Part shown: positions 1 to 9,051 of the stretch, piece after piece
Position numbering within the stretch: position 1 is the first letter of the stretch
How the letters are laid out: the number at the start of each line of letters is the position of its first letter
DNA from: Ignavibacteriales bacterium
GTDB lineage: Bacteria > Bacteroidota > Ignavibacteria > Ignavibacteriales > Melioribacteraceae
Reading direction: 5' to 3'
Assembly: GCA_020061355.1 (NCBI GenBank)
Contig: JAGUYK010000033.1
Coordinates: 21,496 to 85,495 of the forward strand
DNA length: 64,000 nucleotides
Notes under the pieces: generated by a model
What the model saw: the letters and a program-made list of their open reading frames with translations, nothing else
Told to the model about the DNA's origin: nothing
Database searches by the model: none
Made by a program: the position numbers and the translations under genes

Positions 1-637
1 TTTCGATCTCGATAGTTTTTTCGTTAATCTCTTTTTCAAGGATTTGCTTTGTCAATTCATCGTAATTCAAATAGTCAACCAGCTTTTTATGAAATGACCC
101 GCATAAGATCGATCCATGCTGAAGTATAACCGACTTTAGTTTTCTTTGAGCGCTACCGATTATTTTTTTCCCTGCAAACTTAACCTCGTTTTTAGCAGAA
201 CTTCCAAAACAGAGAACTCCGGACGGCTGCTTCAACAAAGCCGGAAAATCCGGCTCCATTTTTTCGAGCTCTGAATCAGCCAAAATAGGATTATAAAGTT
301 CAAGACCTTGTATAAGTGCGGTGGAGATCTTTTCATAAATCTGGCGGGGAGTTAATAAGTTACTAATTGGCATTACAACTGAATAAGTAATTTCCTCGGA
401 ATGAAGTATAGCCCTGCCTCCAGTGGGTCGTTTTACAACCTCGATGTTATCAAGATGTGCTTTCGCAATATTAATGTCGTCAAAACTTTGATTTGCACCA
501 AGCGAAATACAATACGGTTGCCACTGGTAAAGTTTGAAAAAAGCTTCATCGGGTTTACAGGTTTGGGCAAGGTTAAGGTCAAAATCCATATTGAAACTAC
601 CGGAGCTTTTTCCGGTGTTCAGGAAATGCCATTTCAT
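1..637 (-). CDS. Lipoate/octanoyl transferase family protein (LplA/LipM-like), 3' end cut by window
   Basis: The first 212 residues are present and the C-terminus lies beyond base 1. The biotin/lipoate A/B ligase fold is recognised from KRPTGGRAILH (about residues 69-79), followed by EEITYSV, then a cysteine at about 143 (GVLCFGSS), GKKIIGSAQ (157-164) and LQHGSIL. The cysteine before the GSAQ lysine region fits LipM-type octanoyl-ACP:protein transferases, which attach octanoate to lipoyl domains. A lipoate-scavenging ligase cannot be excluded without the C-terminus. Its ATG at 637 overlaps the lpxA TGA (ATGA), so it is probably translationally coupled and is the downstream gene of the envelope operon. 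Lipoylation has no direct link to lipid A, so its place here is probably operon convenience. Confidence 0.85.
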   Translation of the reverse strand, partial: MKWHFLNTGKSSGSFNMDFDLNLAQTCKPDEAFFKLYQWQPYCISLGANQSFDDINIAKAHLDNIEVVKRPTGGRAILHSEEITYSVVMPISNLLTPRQIYEKISTALIQGLELYNPILADSELEKMEPDFPALLKQPSGVLCFGSSAKNEVKFAGKKIIGSAQRKLKSVILQHGSILCGSFHKKLVDYLNYDELTKQILEKEINEKTIEIE

Positions 638-1410
638 CTTCTGATTACGCCGCGGTCGGATTTTTCAATAAACTGAATTATATTTTTTACCAGTGGGTGT
701 TCAGAATATTTTTCTTTTAGTTCTTCAACCGCTTTTGAAAATATTAGGCCGGATTGATAAAAAATTCTGTATGCATCTTTAATTGCATTTATATCTTCGT
801 CTGAAAAACTTCTTCTGCGTAATCCAACAACATTCAAACCCATGAAACGTGCCGGGTAACCGCTCGTCATACAATATGGTGGGACATCAGCATTAGCCAT
901 TGAACCGCCACCAACCATTGAGTGTTGACCTATCTTTCCGAATTGATGAACTGCACATAGGCCTCCAATAATTACTGTGTGCTCTATTTCTACATGTCCC
1001 GCAACTTGCACAGCATTTGCAATTATTACTTTATCACCTACAGTGCAATCATGAGCAATATGAGTGTAAGCCATAAGTAAACAATTAGAGCCAATAGTTG
1101 TCTTTCCTGTTGCAGTAGTTCCTTTGTGTAGAGCTGCAAACTCGCGAACTACAGTATCATCTCCTATGTAAAGGAAGGTTTGTTCATTACCGAATTTCAA
1201 ATCCTGTGGTAAGTTTGCAATAGAGGCACCCTGAAATATCTTTACTCTGCTTCCGATTCGTGCCCCATCATAGATAACGGCATGTGGTCCTATCTTGCAG
1301 TCGTTTCCAATTTCAACATCATCCTGAATTATTGCATATGGTCCTACTTCAATATTATCTCCGATCCTGGCGTTGGAACTTACAATAGCGGTTGGATGAA
1401 TATTCGACAT
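634..1410 (-). CDS. lpxA: Acyl-ACP:UDP-N-acetylglucosamine O-acyltransferase
   Basis: This is the first enzyme of lipid A synthesis. It transfers a 3-hydroxyacyl chain from ACP to the 3-OH of UDP-GlcNAc in the cytosol. The 258-residue length is typical. The N-terminal two thirds consist of hexapeptide repeats (IGDNIEVGPYAII and onward) that form a left-handed beta helix. The catalytic histidine is in AHDCTVG at about residue 120, equivalent to His125 in E. coli, followed by the HQFGKIG and GGGSMANADVPPY segments that are also conserved. The start lies 4 bases after the lpxC/fabZ stop, which indicates one transcript. Confidence 0.97.
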   Translation of the reverse strand: MSNIHPTAIVSSNARIGDNIEVGPYAIIQDDVEIGNDCKIGPHAVIYDGARIGSRVKIFQGASIANLPQDLKFGNEQTFLYIGDDTVVREFAALHKGTTATGKTTIGSNCLLMAYTHIAHDCTVGDKVIIANAVQVAGHVEIEHTVIIGGLCAVHQFGKIGQHSMVGGGSMANADVPPYCMTSGYPARFMGLNVVGLRRRSFSDEDINAIKDAYRIFYQSGLIFSKAVEELKEKYSEHPLVKNIIQFIEKSDRGVIRR

Positions 1411-1414
1411 AAGT

Positions 1415-2833
1415 TTAGTTCAAGTTTTCGGTTTTATTTTCTTTATTAATTATTGCACCCATAAATTCAGCTTCGGCAACAAGAATGTTGTCGACATATG
1501 CAGCGCCTCTAATAGAAAAATATTTGCTTTTCTTACTAATAACTTCAGCTTCAAGAATTAATTGATCTCCCGGTACAACCGGTTTTCTAAATTTTGCGTT
1601 GTTAATACTCATGAAGTAAACAAGATGATTAGCAGGATCGATAAAAGAATTTAATACAAGTATTCCGCTAACCTGAGCCATAGCTTCTATAATTAATACT
1701 CCCGGCATAATAGGTTGACCGGGAAAGTGTCCTTGGAAAAACGGTTCATTTACTGTAACAGATTTAACACCAATAACACGTTTATCTAATTCAAGGTCAA
1801 TTATTTTATCAACCAACAGGAATGGATAACGGTGGGGGAGAATTCTCTGAATTGCATTAGCATCGAAAACTACACCTTCTTTTTTAACGAACTGGTATTT
1901 CTTAACAAGCTTTTTCTGCTGGTACAGACTCCTGATCTTTTTGGCAAATTCAACATTTGCTTTGTGACCCGGTCGGGCTGCCAATATCTGGGCTTTGATA
2001 GGAACACCAATAAGTGCCAAATCACCAATCATATCAAGAAGTTTATGACGTACCGGTTCGTTTCTAAAACGTAATTTATTGTTACTTAAAAATCCTTCAT
2101 GTGTAACAGAAAGATCCTCGTCGAGATCAAGTTTACCTTTTAATCTTTTTAATCCCTCCTCATCAATATCATGGTCAACAATTACAACAGCATTATCAAA
2201 ATTTCCGCCTTTAATCAATCCTTGATCTGCAAGGGCTTCGACTTCGCTTAAGAAACAAAATGTTCTTGCCGGTGCAAATTCTGTAACAAATTCTTTTTCG
2301 AGATCGAAGAGACCGGAATGTTGACTTCCTAAAGCCGGGTTTTGATAATCAACCATAATTGTAATTCTATAACTGTTCATCGGAAGAGCTACTATATCAA
2401 CCTGTCGGGCTTCATCGCTATACATAACTGTTTCATCAATTACTAAATAGTCTTTGGGGGCATCCTGGGTTACAAATCCGGCTTCCATTAGTTTTTCAAC
2501 ATATGGCATTGCGCTACCATCACCGATGGGCGGTTCAATTCCATTAAGTTCTATAATAAGATTATCAATTTGTAATCCTACAACAGCAGCCAAAACGTGT
2601 TCAATTGTATGAACTTTTGCATTGCCGAGTCCTAATGTTGTACCGCGTGATGTATCAATAACGTAATCAGCGTTAGCCGGAATTTCAGGATTACCGCCAA
2701 GATCTGTTCTCACAAATCTAATACCGTAATTTTCCGGTGCTGGTTTGAAAGTCATTGTACATGATGTACCTGTATGTAGTCCAACTCCCGATAGAGAAAC
2801 AGGTTTACCAATTGTTCTTTGGAGTTCTAACAT
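1415..2833 (-). CDS. lpxC/fabZ: Bifunctional UDP-3-O-acyl-GlcNAc deacetylase / 3-hydroxyacyl-ACP dehydratase fusion
   Basis: This single chain joins two consecutive functions of acyl-chain and lipid A metabolism. Residues 1 to about 310 are LpxC, the zinc deacetylase that commits to lipid A. The zinc ligands are visible as His79 (TIEHVLAA) and His263/Asp267 (HKLLDMIGD), and the catalytic His is about 290 (ARPGHKAN). Residues from about 325 to 472 are FabZ, with ILPHRYPFLLVD (331-342), the active-site histidine at about 369 (GHFPGQPIMPG) and glutamate at about 383. FabZ and LpxA-type enzymes compete for hydroxyacyl-ACP, so fusion fixes their ratio. The fusion is well known in Bacteroidota and Chlorobiota and is a main taxonomic clue here. 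Confidence 0.97.
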   Translation of the reverse strand: MLELQRTIGKPVSLSGVGLHTGTSCTMTFKPAPENYGIRFVRTDLGGNPEIPANADYVIDTSRGTTLGLGNAKVHTIEHVLAAVVGLQIDNLIIELNGIEPPIGDGSAMPYVEKLMEAGFVTQDAPKDYLVIDETVMYSDEARQVDIVALPMNSYRITIMVDYQNPALGSQHSGLFDLEKEFVTEFAPARTFCFLSEVEALADQGLIKGGNFDNAVVIVDHDIDEEGLKRLKGKLDLDEDLSVTHEGFLSNNKLRFRNEPVRHKLLDMIGDLALIGVPIKAQILAARPGHKANVEFAKKIRSLYQQKKLVKKYQFVKKEGVVFDANAIQRILPHRYPFLLVDKIIDLELDKRVIGVKSVTVNEPFFQGHFPGQPIMPGVLIIEAMAQVSGILVLNSFIDPANHLVYFMSINNAKFRKPVVPGDQLILEAEVISKKSKYFSIRGAAYVDNILVAEAEFMGAIINKENKTENLN

Positions 2834-2856
2834 TTTTTCCTTTAAGGTTCGGTTAA

Positions 2857-3894
2857 TTATGAAATTTTCTGTTCCAAAGATGCAATTTTTTCTTCTAATT
2901 TCTTAATTTTTTCTACTAATGCGGGTATGTTCCTAATCTGGGCTTCCAGCCGAAGCTGTTGTGCCATATCCTGAGCAGGCGCGCCTCTATATTTCCCGGG
3001 TTTTGTAATTGATTTAGAAACTCCTGATTGTGCACCTATAATTGACTGGTCTGCAATCTCAATATGACCAACAAATCCTGCCTGTCCGGCAATCATACAA
3101 TTCTTTCCAATTTTAGTGCTTCCTGAAATTCCAGCTTGTGCCGCAACGGCCGTGTGTTCACCAATTACAACATTATGGGCGATCTGAACGAGGTTGTCAA
3201 TCTTAACACCTTTTTTTAGAATTGTTGAACCAAATGCTGCACGATCAATCGAAACATTTGAGCCGAGTTCCACATCGTCTTCAAGGATTACGTTTCCAAT
3301 CTGCGGTACTTTTTCGTATTCACCTTTGGAATTTGGAACGTAACCAAAACCATCCGAACCGATAACAGTATTGGAATGAACAATAACATTATTGCCAAGC
3401 TCACATTTTTCTCTTATCGAAACATTAGGATAGATAAGACATTCATTGCCGATTTTAACCTTTTCCATTATCACTGTATTATGATATACCATAGTATTGT
3501 AACCAATAGAACAACCAGCAGAGATAACCACATTTTTTCCGATTCCAACATTTTTCCCAAGGAACGCAGATGGATCTACTGATGCGCTCGGATCAATACC
3601 ATTTATTACGAATGAAGGTTTTAGAAATGTGATAATGAATTTTTGAATTGCAACATTAGGATTTTTTACTTCAATATAACTGATATTGGTTCTTGTCTTT
3701 TCAAATTCGGGTGAAATTAAAACGGCCGAAGCTTTGGTTGTGTTTAGATATTTCTGGTAAGCAGGTAGATATAGAAATGTAATATCGCCTTCTTTGGCAT
3801 CTTCGATTTTTGCAATATTTGATATTTCGAGTTCGGGGTTACCAATAACAACACCGCCGACAAAGTCGGCGGCATCTTTCAATCTAATTTTCAT
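2857..3894 (-). CDS. lpxD: UDP-3-O-(3-hydroxyacyl)glucosamine N-acyltransferase
   Basis: This enzyme adds the second hydroxyacyl chain, at N-2, in lipid A synthesis. An N-terminal uridine-binding region (about 1-100, including the [10 protein letters not shown] segment) precedes hexapeptide repeats ([14 protein letters not shown] and similar). The catalytic histidine is expected in [11 protein letters not shown], with RAAFG and GQAGFVGH segments typical of LpxD. The last 30 residues are heptad-rich and end as a coiled coil. The 345-residue length is typical. It lies between the ompH genes and lpxC/fabZ, the standard order in FCB and proteobacterial genomes. Confidence 0.96.
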   Translation of the reverse strand: MKIRLKDAADFVGGVVIGNPELEISNIAKIEDAKEGDITFLYLPAYQKYLNTTKASAVLISPEFEKTRTNISYIEVKNPNVAIQKFIITFLKPSFVINGIDPSASVDPSAFLGKNVGIGKNVVISAGCSIGYNTMVYHNTVIMEKVKIGNECLIYPNVSIREKCELGNNVIVHSNTVIGSDGFGYVPNSKGEYEKVPQIGNVILEDDVELGSNVSIDRAAFGSTILKKGVKIDNLVQIAHNVVIGEHTAVAAQAGISGSTKIGKNCMIAGQAGFVGHIEIADQSIIGAQSGVSKSITKPGKYRGAPAQDMAQQLRLEAQIRNIPALVEKIKKLEEKIASLEQKIS

Positions 3895-3900
3895 ACTAAC

Positions 3901-4410
3901 TCATTTTAGTTTTTCTAAAACTAATCTAGTTAAATCATATTCTTCCTTAGCAAAAAGAAAAATAATATCACCGCTTTTATCGAAGACAAAATCATATTCA
4001 TTTTCTTTTGCCACTTCCTGAATAATATTAAAAATCCGGTTCTGGATCGGCTTCATTAACTCTTCCGATTTCTGGAATAATTCACCCTGTACACCGAATT
4101 TGCCGCCTCTGAATTTAGAGATTTGATCTTCAAGCTGAACTAATTCTTTTTCAATCTCAACTCTTTTCTGCTCGCTCAAAATAAGTTTTCTTTTATCGTA
4201 GTCATCATATTTTGTCTGCCAGTCGCGTTCCATCTTAGTCAATTCTTCCTGCCATTCTTTAATTATGGCATCAAGCTTTTTCTGGTTATCCTGAGCTTCC
4301 GGAAGTTGTTTCATTATTGTTTCGATATCGACAAATCCGATTTTTTGCTGTGCAATAGAAACTGAAGCAGTTAGCAGAAATACGGAAAGTAAAAATCCAA
4401 TCTTTTTCAT
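3901..4410 (-). CDS. OmpH/Skp-like periplasmic chaperone (copy 1)
   Basis: This is a periplasmic holdase that protects unfolded outer-membrane proteins on their way to BamA. A signal peptide (MKKIGFLLSVFLLTASVSIAQ) covers about residues 1-20. The mature part opens with the family signature KIGFVDIETIM and continues as a long charged helical tentacle region (about 45-125), ending in the conserved YDFVFDKSGDIIF strand. The 169-residue length is normal. It is 6 bases upstream of lpxD and 16 bases downstream of a paralogue, so the two chaperones are co-expressed. Confidence 0.9.
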   Translation of the reverse strand: MKKIGFLLSVFLLTASVSIAQQKIGFVDIETIMKQLPEAQDNQKKLDAIIKEWQEELTKMERDWQTKYDDYDKRKLILSEQKRVEIEKELVQLEDQISKFRGGKFGVQGELFQKSEELMKPIQNRIFNIIQEVAKENEYDFVFDKSGDIIFLFAKEEYDLTRLVLEKLK

Positions 4411-4426
4411 GATCTAATTCCGTTTA

Positions 4427-4963
4427 TTATTTATTACCTCTTTTAAGACGGTCTAACACTTTAAATGTAACATCGAATTGCTCATCGGCATAAAGAACAA
4501 CAACTTCACCAGCTTTGTCCAGAACATATTGCATTTTTTCTTCTTTTGCAATTTCACCAATAGCATTAAATATTTTTTGCTTTACAGGTGCGAGTAGTTG
4601 TTCCTGGCGTACAAAGTATTCTCCGTTGGGCTGACCAAATTTTTGTTCTCTGTATCTCTGTAAATCTTGTTCTTTTTCAACAATTTTTGTCTGAACTTCA
4701 CGCTGCTGTTCAGGTTTCATTGTTGATGATTGCTTCTGATAATCAGCATATGCTGTTTGAAGAACGGTGCCCATACTGTCTGCATCTTTTCTCCATTTTG
4801 CAACGAATCCTTCAAGGTCACCTTTTGCCTTTATTGCTTCAGAAAATTGTGCCATAATTATTTCTGAATCAACATATCCAACTTTTAGGTTAATCGGTTG
4901 CTGAGTTTGTGCGATGATTGAAACTGCAGAAATCATTAGTAAAATAAAAATGCTTCTTTTCAC
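4427..4963 (-). CDS. OmpH/Skp-like periplasmic chaperone (copy 2)
   Basis: This is the second of two tandem Skp homologues and follows bamA by 23 bases. It has a signal peptide (about 1-19, ending near IIAQTQ), the KVGYVDSEIIMAQF signature, a glutamine- and lysine-rich coiled-coil middle, and the terminal MQYVLDKAGEVVVLYAD strand shared with copy 1. The copies differ clearly in the tentacle region, so this is an old duplication. Tandem ompH genes are common in Bacteroidota. The two probably form separate or mixed trimers that pass clients to BamA. Confidence 0.9.
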   Translation of the reverse strand: MKRSIFILLMISAVSIIAQTQQPINLKVGYVDSEIIMAQFSEAIKAKGDLEGFVAKWRKDADSMGTVLQTAYADYQKQSSTMKPEQQREVQTKIVEKEQDLQRYREQKFGQPNGEYFVRQEQLLAPVKQKIFNAIGEIAKEEKMQYVLDKAGEVVVLYADEQFDVTFKVLDRLKRGNK

Positions 4964-4986
4964 TTTTTACCTCTTATTAATTAATG

Positions 4987-7482
4987 TTAAAATCCTTTAC
5001 CAAATTGGAAGTGGAATAACCACTGAGGTTCTTGATCGTCAACACTTCTACGGTCAAAACCATATCCGTAATCAAATCCTAATAATCCGATCGGATTGAT
5101 TAAAATTCTAGCACCAACTCCAACCGAACGCTTCAGATTAAATAGATCTGTTTGTTTTATATCGAAATATACGTTACCGGCTTCTGCAAATGCCAATAAA
5201 TAAATTGGAATCGGTTCCAACGCAAGAGCGGCTCTTAATTCAAAAGTGTGTTTAACCTGTAAACGGCTCCCAATAACTGTTCCGAATGCGTTCCGGGTTC
5301 CAAGACTTCTATCATCATAACCGCGTAATGGAGTAGTGGCAATTATCATTCCATTACCCCCCATATAATAAAATTCAAAGGGTTGAATAGGAGTTCCTTT
5401 TTCTAATTCGTGAATATACCCTAAATCAGTACTTGAATAAAGTACTATCCTATTGGAATTGAATAATGGTTTGTACCATTCTGCTTTAAAGTCGAATTTG
5501 TAATAATCTACATTTCCGGGTAATAGGGGTCCACCTGATAGCTCTCCGCTTAAAATTATTTTAGAACCTCTTGAAGGGAAAATGGGATTATCAATATCAA
5601 TTCGTGAAATGGTAGCTCCGAATGTATACTGTCTGGTTATACCTTCCCTGTAGTAACCCAGACCATCAATAACATCATTGTACTGGAACCTTAGTAAACC
5701 TTGCACATAGAAGAAATCATCCGGCCAGGTAAGTTTTCTTCCGGCTTTGAGTGTAATACCTGATTGTCTTAGGTCGTAAACATATCGCTGGCGTGTATCA
5801 AACAAATCGAATCCAACCAGGGTCGGGGTATCCATAAACCAGGGTTCGGTAAAACCAAGTGAAAAAGTTCTATAATAATTGCCAACACCAAACTGCCAGC
5901 TAAAATTAAGAATCTGGCCTCCGCCCATCTGAAATGGCTCGGCTATCGAAAAGTTTGTTAATGTAAATCCAACTGCACCGCTGAATCCGAAAGCACCGCT
6001 GTAACCAACAGATGCATTTAGATAATCACTCGACTTCTCTTCAACTTTATAAATAACATTAACAGTGCTATCGTTTACGGGTCGATAATCGACGCCTGTT
6101 TTATATAAACTTTCAACATTAAAATACTGGAGATTTGCAAGCTGTTGAATGCTTCGAAGAATAAAACTTCTGCTGAAGTAACTTCCCGGCACTGTGTATA
6201 GTTCACGTCTAATTACTTTATCCTTAGTTCTTGAATTCCCCTGGATATCAACTTTACCGATTTTGAATCTATTATTCTCATTAACGCGAATAACAATATC
6301 CAGTGAATCTTCTCCCACTTTAATTTCTTTGGCATCAAGGCTGAATCCCAGATAACCATTATCCTGATACAATGAGGATACGTCAGATTGTCTTTCATTA
6401 TAATAAAGATTCATATTAAATTTTTCGAAATCGAAAACGTCTCCTTTAAAGAATCCTAATCTTTCCGAAAGAATTTCTTTTGCGTAAACTGTATTTCCTT
6501 CCCATTGAATATCACGTATTTTGTACTGAGGTCCTTCATACACATCTACAACAAGATCTAAAAATTTTTTATCTTCAGAGAGAAATATTGTATCGTTAAG
6601 AATTACAAAATCACGATATCCATTTTTACGGTAGAATTTCGTAAGCAGCTCTTTATCCTTTTCAAAATCCTCTTTTTTAAAATTCGGGAATGACCAGAAC
6701 TTCCACCATTTATTTTCACTCGTCTTATCGAATTCGCTTTTTAAATCATCATCGTCGAAAGCCAGGTTACCATTAAATGAAATATTTCTTATAAGAACTT
6801 CATCGCCCTCGGTAATATCGAGCATAACGATTGTTCTATCTTTTATACGCTCAACCGAATTGATTGATGTTGCTTTCTTAATATCAAATCGAGTCTGATA
6901 TTCATGCGCGAGATTTTTTTCGTTCCGCCAGGTTATTATTATTTCATCTTCGGTTGTATCTGACCTGAAGAAATTGAAATTATGAATATTGATTTTAGCG
7001 TTAAGGTATCCTTCATCCTCATATTTACTCAAGAATTTATTTTTTATCCGAACCACTTCCTGAGGTTTTAATGTTTGTCCGCGCACAATAGTAAGCATTT
7101 TATCAATCTGGGTCTGACTGATTTCATCATTGCCTTCAATCACAAATTGCTCGAGTCGCGGATATTCTTTAATAACTATCTGGAGAAACACGCCATTGTC
7201 AATTTTTTTCTCGATGATTATTTGTATATCTTCAAAAATTCCTAGATTCCAGAGCCGCTTAATAGCGCTGTTGGTTTGATCACCCGGTATATCAATTTCA
7301 TCACCAACTTTTAGACCGGTATTTGCAATGACCGTATTGGCATCAGCTGTTTTATTTCCAATAACGTTAATACCAAGTATTTTATAATTAGTTTTTTGTA
7401 TTTGCGGATAAATTATCGCAGATACAAAAAAGAAAAAGATAAGACTAATTTTAGGCCAGCTGCTTTGAGTGAGTATTTGCAT
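4987..7482 (-). CDS. bamA: Outer-membrane protein assembly factor BamA
   Basis: BamA is the core insertase of the BAM complex and folds beta-barrel proteins into the outer membrane. The N-terminal hydrophobic signal segment is followed by about five POTRA domains (roughly residues 30-430, with blocks such as GNKTADANTVIANTGLKVGD and FNGNLAFDDDDLKSEF). A C-terminal Omp85 barrel follows and ends in the expected aromatic residue (FQFGKGF). I place the start at the ATG at 7482. The frame is open to an ATG at 7521, but that would add 13 residues that only overlap uppS. The chosen start still overlaps uppS by 32 bases, which suggests coupling. Confidence 0.95.
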   Translation of the reverse strand: MQILTQSSWPKISLIFFFFVSAIIYPQIQKTNYKILGINVIGNKTADANTVIANTGLKVGDEIDIPGDQTNSAIKRLWNLGIFEDIQIIIEKKIDNGVFLQIVIKEYPRLEQFVIEGNDEISQTQIDKMLTIVRGQTLKPQEVVRIKNKFLSKYEDEGYLNAKINIHNFNFFRSDTTEDEIIITWRNEKNLAHEYQTRFDIKKATSINSVERIKDRTIVMLDITEGDEVLIRNISFNGNLAFDDDDLKSEFDKTSENKWWKFWSFPNFKKEDFEKDKELLTKFYRKNGYRDFVILNDTIFLSEDKKFLDLVVDVYEGPQYKIRDIQWEGNTVYAKEILSERLGFFKGDVFDFEKFNMNLYYNERQSDVSSLYQDNGYLGFSLDAKEIKVGEDSLDIVIRVNENNRFKIGKVDIQGNSRTKDKVIRRELYTVPGSYFSRSFILRSIQQLANLQYFNVESLYKTGVDYRPVNDSTVNVIYKVEEKSSDYLNASVGYSGAFGFSGAVGFTLTNFSIAEPFQMGGGQILNFSWQFGVGNYYRTFSLGFTEPWFMDTPTLVGFDLFDTRQRYVYDLRQSGITLKAGRKLTWPDDFFYVQGLLRFQYNDVIDGLGYYREGITRQYTFGATISRIDIDNPIFPSRGSKIILSGELSGGPLLPGNVDYYKFDFKAEWYKPLFNSNRIVLYSSTDLGYIHELEKGTPIQPFEFYYMGGNGMIIATTPLRGYDDRSLGTRNAFGTVIGSRLQVKHTFELRAALALEPIPIYLLAFAEAGNVYFDIKQTDLFNLKRSVGVGARILINPIGLLGFDYGYGFDRRSVDDQEPQWLFHFQFGKGF

Positions 7483-8275
7483 TATTATTATTTTTTTCCA
7501 AGTTATCCGATAATTGTTCACTAACTAGACCGAACCTCCGTTCTCTCTGCTGATAGTCTTTGACAGCAGCAATTAAGTGCTTCGATCTAAATTCAGGCCA
7601 AAGTAAATCAGAAACAAAAATTTCGGCATAGGCTATTTGCCATAAAAGAAAATTACTTATTCTTAATTCACCACCGCTTCTAATTAAAAGATCGGGGTCG
7701 GGTACTTCCGACGTTGTTAAAAATTTTGAGACCAGTTCTTCAGAGATCTCATCGGTTTTTAGTATACCGGATTCTACTTGTGCAGTTATATTCTTTACCG
7801 CTTCTACAAGTTCCCATCTTCCGCTGTAGCTCAAAGCCAGATTCAAAGTCATTTTAGTATTTGAAGAGGTCTTATTTACAGCTTGTTGAAGTTCATTCTG
7901 AACAATTTCGGGTAAAGATTTTACATCACCAATTGTTGTAAGTCTTATTTTATTTGAATTGAGCTCATCGGTCTCATTCTGAAGACTTCTAACAATTAAT
8001 CGCATTAACATTGAAACTTCATCTTTAGGGCGTTTCCAGTTTTCAGTGGAAAACGTATAAAGAGTAAGAAATTTTACTCCTAAGCCAACACAGGTTTCAA
8101 CAACTGCACGAACCGAATCAACCCCTTTTTGATGTCCGGCAACTCTGGGTAAATTACGTTTCTTTGCCCATCGACCGTTACCATCCATAATAATTGCAAT
8201 ATGGCGTGGAATATTACCCTTTGCTTTAGTCTCTTCTATTAACCGGATTTCTTTTGTGTTTAACCTTGCGGCCAA
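7451..8275 (-). CDS. uppS: Isoprenyl transferase (undecaprenyl diphosphate synthase)
   Basis: This cytosolic cis-prenyltransferase condenses isopentenyl diphosphate onto farnesyl diphosphate. It makes the C55 carrier used by the murein, O-antigen and exopolysaccharide genes elsewhere in this window. The signature IMDGNGRWAKKRNLPRVAGH is at about residues 29-48 with catalytic Asp31. The second signature, RSGGELRISNFLLWQ, is followed by AYAEIFVSDLLWPEF. The 274-residue length is slightly long because of about 20 extra N-terminal residues. It is the first gene of the minus-strand envelope operon, behind the promoter at 8308-8336. Confidence 0.96.
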   Translation of the reverse strand: MAARLNTKEIRLIEETKAKGNIPRHIAIIMDGNGRWAKKRNLPRVAGHQKGVDSVRAVVETCVGLGVKFLTLYTFSTENWKRPKDEVSMLMRLIVRSLQNETDELNSNKIRLTTIGDVKSLPEIVQNELQQAVNKTSSNTKMTLNLALSYSGRWELVEAVKNITAQVESGILKTDEISEELVSKFLTTSEVPDPDLLIRSGGELRISNFLLWQIAYAEIFVSDLLWPEFRSKHLIAAVKDYQQRERRFGLVSEQLSDNLEKNNNNANTHSKQLA

Positions 8276-8307
8276 TTTTTTTAACTACCTTCGAATTTAG
8301 GCTCGAA

Positions 8308-8336
8308 AAAATAGGGTGATAGTGAGTAAATGTCAA
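8308..8336 (-). promoter_or_regulatory. Sigma70-like promoter of the uppS-bamA-lpx operon
   Basis: On the minus strand a perfect -35 box TTGACA (8336-8331) is followed by a 17-base spacer and a -10-like TATTTT (8313-8308), 33 bases before the uppS start. Box match and spacing are good, and no other promoter-like sequence is obvious down to the lipoate gene. Confidence 0.6.
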
Positions 8337-8369
8337 GGTTACTTATTATGGATGAATATGTGAATTGAA

Positions 8370-8783
8370 TTAAAAACCGGATTTCTCTTTCTCTTCGGGA
8401 AGGGAAACTATCATTATTTTTTCTCGCGTGCTTTCTTTTAGAGATGAAAGTATCATATCAGCTTTAATTATTAATTTGTTAGGTACCCCGACAAATAAAG
8501 TTATCTTACTTTCTGATTCTTTTGATCTTGGATGTATAAGAAAATTTAGTTTGGTAATCAGATTCGGATCGTTCAGTTCCTCTTCGGATAATGTAATACC
8601 GATTGCAATCTTCTTTTTATACTTTGCAATAGCATCAACCTCATAATTACCAACCGGATTAGGAGAAGGGAGGTATCTTCCGAATTTCCGGCTTATAGTT
8701 AAGTATCCATTACGCCATAAATGGTCGATCAAGGAATCAACTTTTGCTCTTTTTTCTTTTGTGCTTAACATCTTATCTATCAA
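8370..8783 (-). CDS. Uncharacterised protein, possible inactive PD-(D/E)XK nuclease fold, third gene of lexA operon
   Basis: I do not recognise a named family for this 137-residue protein. It has an N-terminal helix (DSLIDHLWRNGYLTI) and then NYEVDAIAKYKKKIAIGIT. The pattern helix, strand with E-x-D, strand resembles restriction-endonuclease-like folds (typically E-x-D then E-x-K). Here the second motif reads G-I-T, so the catalytic Glu and Lys would be missing. A later segment (KITLFVGVPNKLI) could be the next core strand. It has no signal peptide or membrane segment. It starts 6 bases after the WYL-like gene, so it is probably transcribed from the lexA promoter. The fold assignment is inference; the linkage is visible. 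Confidence 0.6.
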   Translation of the reverse strand: MIDKMLSTKEKRAKVDSLIDHLWRNGYLTISRKFGRYLPSPNPVGNYEVDAIAKYKKKIAIGITLSEEELNDPNLITKLNFLIHPRSKESESKITLFVGVPNKLIIKADMILSSLKESTREKIMIVSLPEEKEKSGF

Positions 8784-8789
8784 TTATTA

Positions 8790-9050
8790 TCAATTATATA
8801 ACGGCATTATCGGAATGATGGGTGAAAATCTTTCATAGCTCAATATTTTTATGTTCGAGATTTTTTCATAATCAAATCCGCGCACTTCGTTAAAACCATT
8901 AAGTCTGCCATAAAGAACTTTCTTACCGGTTTTATTCTTACCGATATAATAAGGTTCCAGGATTATTTCATTCAGACCGTACAGAAATTTCACTCTGTTT
9001 CGGTTAAAGATCGCTGTTGAAAAATATATTGTTTTCATGTCCCTTCCCAT
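8790..9050 (-). CDS. Small WYL-like domain protein, second gene of lexA operon
   Basis: The protein has 86 residues, or 82 if translation begins at the second ATG (9038), which has the G/A-rich run GGAAGGGA just upstream. The pattern RVKFLYGLNEIILEPYYIG, then KVLYGRLNGFNEVRGFDYEKISNIKIL resembles the beta-barrel core of WYL domains: a Y after the first strand, E-P-Y, and R-x-F before the last helix. WYL domains usually sit in transcription factors that sense nucleic acids in stress and defence. This one has no DNA-binding domain. It starts one base after the lexA stop, so it should be co-transcribed with lexA. The family call is a pattern match by eye. Confidence 0.6.
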   Translation of the reverse strand: MGRDMKTIYFSTAIFNRNRVKFLYGLNEIILEPYYIGKNKTGKKVLYGRLNGFNEVRGFDYEKISNIKILSYERFSPIIPIMPLYN

Positions 9051-9051
9051 T

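Noticed and set aside
401-676. Plus-strand frame of 91 codons opposite the lipoate transferase
   Set aside because: It is antisense to a well-conserved gene with catalytic motifs and shows no domain.
7514-7536. GTTCACTA followed by GAAC-like sequence in uppS
   Set aside because: The second arm does not match and the site lies inside coding sequence.
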